In this document: piece by piece, positions 1-5,281 of the stretch
Layout: every line of letters starts with the position of its first letter
Numbering within the stretch: the first letter of the stretch is position 1
From: an uncultured Erysipelotrichaceae bacterium
GTDB lineage: Bacteria; Bacillota_I; Bacilli_A; Erysipelotrichales; Erysipelotrichaceae
Assembly (NCBI GenBank): GCA_902795525.1
Contig: CADBLN010000068.1
Location: forward strand, 1-5,281
Length of the DNA: 5,281 bases
Direction: 5' to 3'
Position numbers and translations under genes: made by a program
Notes under the pieces: model-generated
What the model was told of the DNA's origin: nothing
Databases searched by the model: none
The model's input: the letters and a program-made list of their open reading frames with translations, nothing else

Positions 1-547
1 AATCAAATTGCAGCTTGGTTCTGTCAAACTCTTTAGGCATTTGAATGGTGAATTCTACAGAATGAGTGTCAGCTTCCCAATTACCAGAGACAATATTCAT
101 AAAAAGCATTTGAATGCCATCTAGGTCTAAATCTCTAGTAACTATCTCGTATTGAAACTTGTAAGTCTCATACTCGTTAGCATACTTATTCGCATCACCA
201 ATCTTTATTTGAATTCCTGCATCAAAATTTGTCTTTTCATATTTATGATTAGACAATACTTTGACTTTTCGAATTGGGAATTTATAACTTTTGTATTGTT
301 CTATGCCATTAATGTCCCAATGCATGTTATAGCGTTTTGGAACATTAATATAGATGCCATGAAGACTAGTCAAAAAATGAACGTCCATTGTTTCGGTAAC
401 TAAAATACTACCATCTTCATGGACCTCCATTTCAACTACATGTTTATCAATGTCGAAGCCAGCTTTGGCCTCAACTTTTTTTGGAGTACCAACAAAAACA
501 CCCAAAACAATTGTTAATGTTAATAGTATTCTTATTAGTTTTCTCAT
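1..547 (-). CDS. DUF2207 family predicted membrane/envelope protein, N-terminal part (3' end off the left edge)
   Basis: The frame is open from an ATG at 547 to the window edge, giving 182 complete residues. Residues 1-27 look like a signal peptide: MRK, then a hydrophobic stretch (about residues 5-20), then a likely cleavage after VEA. The mature part carries hallmarks of the DUF2207 N-terminal domain: a HEDGSILVTETMDVHF segment near residues 43-58, LHGIYINVP at about 62-70, and a later LFMNIVSGNWE block. Family members usually continue into a long extracytoplasmic beta domain, transmembrane segments and a low-complexity tail; those lie outside this window. Their biochemical function is unknown. 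The start lies 3 bases after the lemA stop with only a weak ribosome binding site, so translation is probably coupled to lemA. The lemA-DUF2207 pairing is common in bacteria and supports the call. Confidence 0.82.
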   Translation of the reverse strand, partial: MRKLIRILLTLTIVLGVFVGTPKKVEAKAGFDIDKHVVEMEVHEDGSILVTETMDVHFLTSLHGIYINVPKRYNMHWDINGIEQYKSYKFPIRKVKVLSNHKYEKTNFDAGIQIKIGDANKYANEYETYKFQYEIVTRDLDLDGIQMLFMNIVSGNWEADTHSVEFTIQMPKEFDRTKLQFD

Positions 548-550
548 GGT

Positions 551-1108
551 TTAAAACTCAACTTTCACATTTTCGCGTTGAGCTTCATTAGCTGCTTCAA
601 ACATAGTGTATTTTTGTAAACCATTGAAAGTTGCAACTAAACTACTTGGGAAGGTTTGCAACATGGTATTAAATTGTCTAACAATCCCATTGTAGTAACG
701 GCGAGACGCAGCAACATCATCTTCAATCGTTTCTAACTGATATTGCAAACTCAAGAAATTCTCATTCGCTTTTAAGTCTGGATATGACTCTGCTAAAGCA
801 AAAATCCCCTTAACAGCTTCTGTTAATTGGTTTTCAGCTTTAACTTTCTCACTTTGGTTATTTGACTTAAGTGCACTCTGTCTTGCGTTGACTACACTTT
901 CCAAAGTTTCCGCTTCATGTTTTGCATATCCTTTAACAGTAGATACCAAATTTGGAATCAATTCTGCACGTTTTACTAAGAAAACATCCATAGTTGAATA
1001 TGCCTCTTCTATCTTGTTTTCCAATGCCACAAATTTATTATATGTTGAGACAATATAAACAACAACGATTACCGCCAAAATAATAATTCCAACAAAAAAG
1101 TATTCCAT
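551..1108 (-). CDS. lemA: LemA family protein
   Basis: This 185-residue protein has the usual LemA length and architecture. One N-terminal transmembrane helix (about residues 4-22) is followed by a long cytoplasmic helical bundle with no further hydrophobic span. The family signature is clear at about residues 31-65: ENKIEEAYSTMDVFLVKR, then AELIPNLVSTVKGYAKHE. A typical C-terminal region follows, with SRRYYNGIVRQFN and FPSSLVA. LemA was named for a Listeria antigen; its molecular role is not established, although it is often linked to envelope functions. The ATG at 1108 is preceded by GGGAGGT with an 8-base spacer, and a good promoter lies just upstream. The DUF2207 gene follows after 3 bases, so the two form an operon whose products probably act together at the membrane. 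Nothing is missing or truncated. Confidence 0.95.
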   Translation of the reverse strand: MEYFFVGIIILAVIVVVYIVSTYNKFVALENKIEEAYSTMDVFLVKRAELIPNLVSTVKGYAKHEAETLESVVNARQSALKSNNQSEKVKAENQLTEAVKGIFALAESYPDLKANENFLSLQYQLETIEDDVAASRRYYNGIVRQFNTMLQTFPSSLVATFNGLQKYTMFEAANEAQRENVKVEF

Positions 1109-1134
1109 TTCACCATACCTCCCGATTTACTAAA

Positions 1135-1163
1135 ATTATATCAATTTTATATTTTCATAGCAA
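1135..1163 (-). promoter_or_regulatory. sigma-A-type promoter of the lemA operon
   Basis: Reading leftward, TTGCTA (1163-1158) is followed by a 17-base spacer and TATAAT (1140-1135). TGA directly before the hexamer makes an extended -10 of the TGnTATAAT type. The predicted transcription start is near 1128, giving a leader of about 20 bases that contains the lemA Shine-Dalgarno GGGAGGT. Four of six -35 bases and all six -10 bases match consensus. Confidence 0.72.
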
Positions 1164-1202
1164 TAAAACTCCATTAGCCCTTGTTTAGCTTTCACAAATT
1201 GG

Positions 1203-1211
1203 TGCTATAAT
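1203..1211 (+). promoter_or_regulatory. extended -10 promoter of the epimerase gene
   Basis: TGCTATAAT is a perfect extended -10 element. The -35 is weak: TTGTTT at 1181-1186 would need a 19-base spacer, and TTTAGC at 1184-1189 would give 16. Transcription should start about 1217-1219. That is downstream of the ATG at 1210, which overlaps the -10 box, so that ATG cannot be the start for transcripts from this promoter. Confidence 0.65.
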
Positions 1212-1217
1212 GATTCT

Positions 1218-1222
1218 AGAGG
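1218..1222 (+). promoter_or_regulatory. ribosome binding site that sets the epimerase start
   Basis: AGAGG lies 5 bases before the ATG at 1228. No comparable site precedes the in-frame ATG at 1210, so the protein should begin MSITYLVTG rather than with the six extra residues MILEVH. If transcription starts near 1218, the leader is only about 10 bases and barely includes this site. Confidence 0.6.
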
Positions 1223-1227
1223 TTCAT

Positions 1228-2229
1228 ATGTCAATAACTTATTTAGTCACTGGAGCAACAGGTCATTTAGGAAATAATGTGATTTCGATTCTGCATAACC
1301 AACAAGAAAAGGTTAGAGCTTTAGTGTTGCCAAATGATCCATTTGTTAAGCATATCGAAGGTAAATGTCAGATTTTTTATGGTGATGTCACAGATAAAAC
1401 ATCAATGGAAGAGTTCTTTGATTGTTCTAGTAAAGATGACATTTATGTCATTCATTGTGCTGGTATTGTAAGTTTGCATAATAAATTCAATCAAAAAGTT
1501 TGGGATGTTAATGTAGTGGGAACCAAGAACATTTTAGATATGTGTAAGTTATACCACGTAAAGAAGATGGTTTATGTTTCCAGTGTTCATGCCATTCCAG
1601 AATTGCCTAACAATGAAACAATAACTGAGGTTAATAGTTTCGACACCGAGAAAGTAGTTGGTTTATATGCGAAAACAAAAGCTGCCGCAACCCAACTGGT
1701 GCTTCAAGAAGCTGCTGCTGGTTTAGATGTTTCCATTGTCCATCCTTCTGGGATAATTGGTCCCAACGATTATCAACAAGGACACCTAACTGCTTTAATT
1801 GAAGAATACATAAATGGGCGTTTACCCGCTGGTACAGATGGAGGTTATGATTTTGTTGATGCTCGAGATGTTGCCCAAGCAACCATCAACTGCTCGAAAA
1901 TGGGAAAACCTGGTGAATGTTACATTCTTTCAAACCATTATTGTACAATCAAAGAATTATTGGATATGGCACATGAAGCTGCGGGAGTAAAACCAATTAA
2001 GCTAATGATGCCAAATTGGATTGTAAAAATGTCTTCTCCAATAATGGGGGTTTATTACAGAGCAACCAAGAAAAAACCATTATTCACAAGTTATTCCATA
2101 TACACATTACAAAGCAATTCTCATTTCTCGCATGAAAAAGCTACCAGAGAATTAGATTATCATCCTAGAAGCTTACAAGAAACAATTAATGATACTGTTA
2201 CATTTTTAAAAAATGAACAAAGAGCATAA
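1228..2229 (+). CDS. NAD(P)-dependent epimerase/dehydratase, extended SDR family (dihydroflavonol-reductase/3-beta-HSD-like)
   Basis: From the ATG at 1228 this encodes 333 residues, normal for an extended short-chain dehydrogenase/reductase. The N-terminal Rossmann motif TGATGHLG supplies the cofactor-binding glycines G9, G12 and G15. The catalytic YxxxK is present as Y147 and K151 (LYAKTK), with the catalytic serine in YVSS at 118-119. The family blocks HPSGIIGPNDY (about 172-182) and YDFVDARDVA (about 207-216) are both intact. The C-terminal part with KKPLFTSYS, then LDYHPRSLQETI and a final DT, resembles bacterial proteins annotated as dihydroflavonol-4-reductase-like or sugar-nucleotide epimerases. 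The substrate cannot be read from sequence; a sugar nucleotide, a small ketone or aldehyde, or a lipid-like alcohol are all possible. It is transcribed alone, divergently from lemA and convergently with dxs. An upstream in-frame ATG at 1210 overlaps the promoter and is unlikely to be used. Confidence 0.88.
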   Translation: MSITYLVTGATGHLGNNVISILHNQQEKVRALVLPNDPFVKHIEGKCQIFYGDVTDKTSMEEFFDCSSKDDIYVIHCAGIVSLHNKFNQKVWDVNVVGTKNILDMCKLYHVKKMVYVSSVHAIPELPNNETITEVNSFDTEKVVGLYAKTKAAATQLVLQEAAAGLDVSIVHPSGIIGPNDYQQGHLTALIEEYINGRLPAGTDGGYDFVDARDVAQATINCSKMGKPGECYILSNHYCTIKELLDMAHEAAGVKPIKLMMPNWIVKMSSPIMGVYYRATKKKPLFTSYSIYTLQSNSHFSHEKATRELDYHPRSLQETINDTVTFLKNEQRA

Positions 2230-2256
2230 GAACCACTAATCAGTGGCTCTTTTATT
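2228..2256 (+). terminator. rho-independent terminator of the epimerase gene, overlapping the 3' end of dxs
   Basis: An inverted repeat pairs 2228-2237 with 2242-2251 around the 4-base loop AATC. On the plus strand it has nine pairs with one A-C mismatch and is followed by TTTTATT. On the minus strand the mismatch becomes a G-U pair, so the stem is complete, but no T-run follows directly; the nearest one comes about 14 bases later. It therefore looks like a terminator mainly for the plus-strand gene. It begins inside the epimerase stop codon and covers the last codons of dxs. Confidence 0.7.
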
Positions 2257-4110
2257 ATCCAGAATTCTTTTAATAATTTTTTCTGCACTCATTCCTAACT
2301 TATTTCGCAATTCTTGGATTGATCCATGAGGAATGAATTCATTTGGTAAAGCTATAGGTAAAACTTCTTTGCTGATTCCATTTGTATTAAAGAATGCTGC
2401 CAAGCGCTGTCCATAACTACCTGTATAAACAGATTCTTCAACTGTCACAAACAAATCGTGGTCTATAGCTAATTCCTTAATTAGTGATTCATCAATGTTA
2501 TTTAAGAATCTAACATTCACAAAGGTAGGATTATAACCTTGCTCTTTCAAGTCTTTCACAACAGTTTCAACTACTTCCACCATTGTTCCTGTTGCTAAAA
2601 TCGCTATATCTTTACCTTTCTCTATAATCTCATCTGTGTTTAGCTTAATTGGCTGACGGTAATTGCTTAAACCGGTATAACAAGTTCCACGTGGATATCT
2701 AATTGCTACAGGTCCATCCATCTCATTAACCGCAAACTCAAGCATGTCTTCCATTTCTTGGGCGTTCTTTGGATTCATAATTGTCATATTTGGAATAAGC
2801 GACAAGAATGATTCATCAAATATTCCTTGATGGGTCTTGCCATCATTTCCCACAATGCCTGCCCTGTCAATTGCAAACACTACATGTAAGTTTGGCAAAC
2901 ATACATCATTTATTATTTGGTCAAATGCCCTTTGTAAGAAGGTTGAGTAGATTGCTACTACTGGAACTTTTCCATTTGCTGCTAAACCAGCCGCAAAGGT
3001 AACCGCATGGGCTTCTGCAATCCCAACATCAAAGAAACGATCAGGATAACTCTTACTGAAATTATACAAACCTGTTCCAAAAGGCATTGCAGCAGTCACT
3101 GCAACAACATCTTGATTTTCACTAGCAATCTCTAACAGTTTTTTGGAGAAAAGACTTGTATAACTTACCGATTTATTCTTATCTAATAATTCACCTGTCT
3201 CAATATCAAATGGTTCCACACCATGAAACTGTGCTGGATGAGCAACCGCCGGTTTATAACCATGCCCTTTTTCAGTTAGAGCATGAATTATAACAGGACC
3301 ATCAAATCGTTCAGCACTTTCTAAGGCCTGTTTCATTTGTTCTAAATTATGCCCATCAATTGGGCCAATATAAGTTAAACCCAACTCCTCAAACAATACT
3401 CCAGGAACCAAGAAACGTTTTATAGATTCTTTAGTGGTATGAATTCCCGAAATCAAGTATTCTCCAAGCATTGGAATCTTGCTTAAGGCAGAGGTAATTG
3501 TGGTTTTGATGTTTCGATACTTTTGGCTTGTTCTAATGCTTCCTAGATAATTAGCCAATCCACCAACATTGGCACTGATGCTGCGCTCGTTATCGTTAAG
3601 AATAATTGTTACATTACTATTAAGATTAGCACAGTTATTCAAGGCCTCTGTTGTCATTCCACCAGTCAAGGAACCATCGCCTAAAACAACAACTATCTTT
3701 TCATCTGTTCCATTAAGTTCTCTCGCCTTTGCCAATCCAAGGGCTGCTGACAAGGCGTTAGAAGCATGCCCTGCCACAAAACTATCGCAATCGCTCTCCG
3801 CAATATCAGGAAAACCGCTGATGCCCTCAAATTGTCTTAGCGTTTTCATGGCATTTTTTCTACCAGTTAATATCTTATGAACATAAGATTGATGCCCAAC
3901 ATCAAATATTAGCTTATCTTTAGGAAAATCTAATTGTCTATGAATGGCTAAGGTTATCTCTACTATCCCTAAATTACTTGCTAAATGACCTCCGTTTTTG
4001 CTTGTTATCTCCAACAAATAACTTCTGATCTCGCTTGCAAGTTCTTTTAGTTGTCCTTCAGGTATTTTCTTGACATCATTCGGGTTATCAATTTGATCAA
4101 GTAATCCCAT
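2236..4110 (-). CDS. dxs: 1-deoxy-D-xylulose-5-phosphate synthase (DXS)
   Basis: This 624-residue thiamine diphosphate (ThDP) enzyme condenses pyruvate with glyceraldehyde 3-phosphate to give DXP, the entry to the MEP isoprenoid pathway and a precursor of thiamine and pyridoxal phosphate. Length is typical of DXS. Visible motifs in order: GGHLASNLG with H42, FDVGHQSY with H73, AGHAS with H115, the ThDP/Mg motif GDG at 144-146 through NDN at 172-174, FHG with H296, DVGIAEAHAVTFAAGLA with the ThDP-activating E366, YSTFLQRAFDQ with R394, DRAGIVGNDGKTHQG with H427, and RYPRG with R474. Oddities: R176 replaces the usual Met in NDNxMSI, GHASNALS replaces the more usual GHSSTSIS, F69 replaces the common Trp before DVGHQ, and the protein has no tryptophan. 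The ATG at 4110 has AAAGGTG 8 bases upstream. It is the last gene of a unit with two PTS genes, 13 bases after EIIB. A catabolic DXS-like role is possible but less likely given the intact catalytic set. Confidence 0.93.
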   Translation of the reverse strand: MGLLDQIDNPNDVKKIPEGQLKELASEIRSYLLEITSKNGGHLASNLGIVEITLAIHRQLDFPKDKLIFDVGHQSYVHKILTGRKNAMKTLRQFEGISGFPDIAESDCDSFVAGHASNALSAALGLAKARELNGTDEKIVVVLGDGSLTGGMTTEALNNCANLNSNVTIILNDNERSISANVGGLANYLGSIRTSQKYRNIKTTITSALSKIPMLGEYLISGIHTTKESIKRFLVPGVLFEELGLTYIGPIDGHNLEQMKQALESAERFDGPVIIHALTEKGHGYKPAVAHPAQFHGVEPFDIETGELLDKNKSVSYTSLFSKKLLEIASENQDVVAVTAAMPFGTGLYNFSKSYPDRFFDVGIAEAHAVTFAAGLAANGKVPVVAIYSTFLQRAFDQIINDVCLPNLHVVFAIDRAGIVGNDGKTHQGIFDESFLSLIPNMTIMNPKNAQEMEDMLEFAVNEMDGPVAIRYPRGTCYTGLSNYRQPIKLNTDEIIEKGKDIAILATGTMVEVVETVVKDLKEQGYNPTFVNVRFLNNIDESLIKELAIDHDLFVTVEESVYTGSYGQRLAAFFNTNGISKEVLPIALPNEFIPHGSIQELRNKLGMSAEKIIKRILDNKRATD

Positions 4111-4123
4111 ATGTATTTCACCT

Positions 4124-4405
4124 TTAGTTTAAATGACTAATTATTTCAGCGATTAATTCCTCGGTATTTCTCCCCATCAAGAAATTAGTCGCCACAACTA
4201 CTGGACAATGACATTCATTTCCTAACAATGTTGTAGTTACACACAAATCATAATCTTTGGATATTTCTGTCACTTCCTCTACTCTTGCCTGAATAATAGA
4301 ATATGAATCCTTGTAGCCCTTTGCATCTAACTCTTCAATGAGTTTTTTCTTCACAATTGTACTGGTTATAATCCCAGAACCACATACTAATAAGATTTTC
4401 TTCAT
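4124..4405 (-). CDS. PTS galactitol-type EIIB component
   Basis: This 93-residue cytoplasmic protein matches the usual size of stand-alone Gat/Sgc-type EIIB phosphocarriers. These accept phosphate from EIIA on a cysteine and pass it to sugar bound by EIIC. The phosphorylatable cysteine is C8 in VCGSGIITST, which forms the P-loop-like start of the family. The rest follows the expected alternating beta/alpha fold, with TEELIAEII near the C-terminus. The ATG at 4405 has a strong AGGAGG with a 7-base spacer, overlapping the end of the EIIA gene, so the two are translated from one message. No EIIC follows; dxs comes next after 13 bases. The sugar cannot be named: Gat-family systems include those for galactitol, arabitol and other polyols, and the gatB symbol would overstate the evidence. 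Confidence 0.88.
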   Translation of the reverse strand: MKKILLVCGSGIITSTIVKKKLIEELDAKGYKDSYSIIQARVEEVTEISKDYDLCVTTTLLGNECHCPVVVATNFLMGRNTEELIAEIISHLN

Positions 4406-4416
4406 TTGTTGCCCTC

Positions 4417-4890
4417 CTAGAGTAATTCAACACTTTCTAGCCATACTTGATAATCCAACATATTGCGAACATCAAGCAATTCTTCAAAACATTCATCCCT
4501 ACTTAACGAAGTCATTAATTTTTCTAAAACTTCCATATGAGTTTCCCCATCTTTTAAAGCTAGAACAAAGACTAAACCAACCTCAATTGCTTCCCCATTA
4601 TCCATTCTTCGAAATTCTACTGGCTTAGCAAGAGAGATAAAACCGATTTGATTTTCAACTACATATTCTCCATCTGCATGTGCTAAGGCGAATCCCATAT
4701 TAATTGATGGTTGCATCAATCCTGTAGGATACCGCTCTTCCCTTTCCAAAAGTTTTTCCAAAAACTCTGGCTTAACAATGTTTTTTTCAACAAGAGCATC
4801 AGCAACAATCTTTAATGCCTCTTCTCTATTCTTGCATTGCTGGTGGAAGAAGGAGATGTGTCTTTCAAATAGCTTACTCTTATTACCCAT
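4417..4890 (-). CDS. PTS EIIA component, Gat/fructose type (PTS EIIA type 2 domain)
   Basis: This is a soluble EIIA that takes phosphate from HPr on a histidine and donates it to EIIB. Numbering from the GTG at 4920 (167 residues), the family blocks are the N-terminal helix with REEALKIVADALVEKNIV, then EERYPTGL at about 61-68, the active site FALAHADGEYV with H81, a PVEFRRMDNG segment at 100-109, and LVFVLALKD. The residue before the active histidine is alanine where proline is usual. The start is uncertain: in-frame GTG at 4920, ATG at 4899 and ATG at 4890 are possible and none has a clear Shine-Dalgarno. I chose 4890 (157 residues), because E. coli GatA begins only a few residues before its LF...ISF segment, matching LFERHISFF here, and because a possible -10 box overlaps the earlier starts. 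First gene of the EIIA-EIIB-dxs unit, 11 bases before EIIB. Confidence 0.85.
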   Translation of the reverse strand: MGNKSKLFERHISFFHQQCKNREEALKIVADALVEKNIVKPEFLEKLLEREERYPTGLMQPSINMGFALAHADGEYVVENQIGFISLAKPVEFRRMDNGEAIEVGLVFVLALKDGETHMEVLEKLMTSLSRDECFEELLDVRNMLDYQVWLESVELL

Positions 4891-4900
4891 ATGCACCATA

Positions 4901-4929
4901 ATTTTAGCATATTCAAACACATTAATAAA
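4901..4929 (-). promoter_or_regulatory. possible promoter of the EIIA-EIIB-dxs unit
   Basis: Reading leftward, TGCTAAAAT at 4909-4901 is an extended -10 with one mismatch in the hexamer. TTTATT at 4929-4924 lies 17 bases upstream as a poor -35. It overlaps the 5' end of the longest EIIA frame and would put transcription start near 4894, leaving almost no leader for the ATG at 4890. It could be a chance match in AT-rich DNA. No clear cre site or antiterminator (RAT) hairpin was seen between 4921 and 5029. Confidence 0.3.
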
Positions 4930-5025
4930 AGTGAATAACCTATCGTTGTTCTAACTTTTGGAATTCAATTGCTTGGTTTTCTTAAAATCAATTTACATGC
5001 CACAGATTCAACAAATTCATCATTT

Positions 5026-5061
5026 AAAAAACACAACCGACAAATCAAAGCCGGTTGTGTT
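5026..5061 (-). terminator. rho-independent terminator of the surface protein gene
   Basis: A perfect 10-base stem pairs 5061-5052 (AACACAACCG on the minus strand) with 5039-5030 (CGGTTGTGTT) around a 12-base loop. On the minus strand the T-run continues to 5026. It lies 27 bases after the stop codon of the surface protein gene and isolates that gene from the PTS-dxs unit. The plus strand lacks a good T-run. Confidence 0.85.
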
Positions 5062-5088
5062 GTTTAGTAATCCGAAACAATATTATCT

Positions 5089-5281
5089 CTAGAATTCTTC
5101 TTTCTTTTTAAAGTTTCTAATGCCAATGTACATAGCTGCTAGAGAAGAAGTTACAAGAGTCATAATCCATAGTGGCAGATTATTTTCATCTCCAGTCTTA
5201 GGAATATCATTTCTTTGCCATTGAGCAACAAATGTGTGTTCACCAGTTACCTTGTAATTATCATTTGGATAATATTGTGAA
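5089..5281 (-). CDS. cell-wall-anchored surface protein, C-terminal end (5' part off the right edge)
   Basis: The last 63 residues are visible, ending in TAG at 5091-5089. They form a sortase sorting signal: IPKTGD (residues 26-31 of the visible part), a hydrophobic segment LPLWIMTLVTSSLAAMYIGI, then the positive tail RNFKKKEEF. Sortase is expected to cleave between T and G and link the protein to peptidoglycan. Just before it, YKVTGEHTFVAQW resembles the end of a Listeria-Bacteroides/InlB B-repeat-type module, which typically closes with a hydrophobic residue, Ala, any residue and Trp; such modules occur in long extracellular adhesin-like or internalin-like proteins. The protein's overall function cannot be judged from this fragment. 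It is transcribed in the same direction as the PTS genes but ends in its own terminator. Confidence 0.85.
   Translation of the reverse strand, partial: SQYYPNDNYKVTGEHTFVAQWQRNDIPKTGDENNLPLWIMTLVTSSLAAMYIGIRNFKKKEEF

Noticed and set aside
152..403. Plus-strand open frame of 83 codons inside the DUF2207 gene
   Set aside because: It is antisense to a well-supported coding frame with family motifs, has no ribosome binding site, and its product is hydrophobic low-information sequence.
1210..1227. Six-residue N-terminal extension of the epimerase from the ATG at 1210
   Set aside because: That ATG overlaps the TATAAT box and lacks a ribosome binding site; the Rossmann fold starts naturally from the ATG at 1228, which has AGAGG upstream.
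1631..1882. Minus-strand open frame of 83 codons inside the epimerase gene
   Set aside because: It is a shadow of the SDR coding frame; its Gln/Leu/His-rich composition is typical of an antisense reading and no start signals are seen.
2808..3002. Plus-strand open frame of 64 codons inside dxs
   Set aside because: It is antisense to the conserved C-terminal half of DXS, without promoter or ribosome binding site.
3569..3880. Plus-strand open frame of 103 codons inside dxs
   Set aside because: It is antisense to the GDG/NDN thiamine diphosphate region of DXS; openness is explained by codon usage of the real gene.
4338..4628. Plus-strand open frame of 96 codons across the EIIB-EIIA junction
   Set aside because: It runs antisense to two genes with recognised active sites, and its product has no domain-like features.
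4921..5088. Possible small gene, riboswitch or PTS antiterminator target in the intergenic region before EIIA
   Set aside because: Apart from the surface-protein terminator and a weak promoter-like sequence, I saw no conserved RNA structure, catabolite-repression site or short frame with a ribosome binding site.

Overview
The window comes from an AT-rich Gram-positive bacterium of the Bacillota (Firmicutes). The evidence is a sortase-type sorting signal (IPKTG, hydrophobic segment, positive tail), strong GGAGG-type ribosome binding sites, phosphotransferase (PTS) proteins, rho-independent terminators and sigma-A-like promoters with extended -10 boxes. Standard code 11 fits, because tryptophans are TGG and no reading frame needs TGA recoded. 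The class cannot be fixed from sequence alone; an Erysipelotrichia-like or clostridial gut or oral organism is a reasonable guess.

Layout. At the left, two minus-strand genes form a tight pair: lemA, and a DUF2207 membrane or envelope protein that runs off the left edge. A 119-base divergent promoter region follows. It drives lemA leftward and a plus-strand extended short-chain dehydrogenase/epimerase rightward. The epimerase meets dxs tail to tail with only 6 bases between stop codons, and its terminator hairpin overlaps the last codons of dxs.

The centre and right hold a minus-strand, three-gene unit in the order PTS EIIA (Gat type), PTS EIIB (Gat type), dxs, with gaps of 11 and 13 bases. 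DXS makes 1-deoxy-D-xylulose 5-phosphate from pyruvate and glyceraldehyde 3-phosphate, the first step of the MEP isoprenoid pathway. No membrane EIIC is encoded on either side. A 168-base intergenic region then separates this unit from the C-terminal end of a cell-wall-anchored surface protein, which has its own terminator and leaves the window at the right edge.

The most notable point is the coupling of two soluble PTS phosphocarrier components to dxs with no EIIC. Either a remote EIIC serves them, or they play a regulatory role, or this DXS works in sugar metabolism as well as, or instead of, isoprenoid synthesis. The other genes look like ordinary housekeeping or envelope genes. No mobile element, CRISPR array, tRNA or rRNA was seen.
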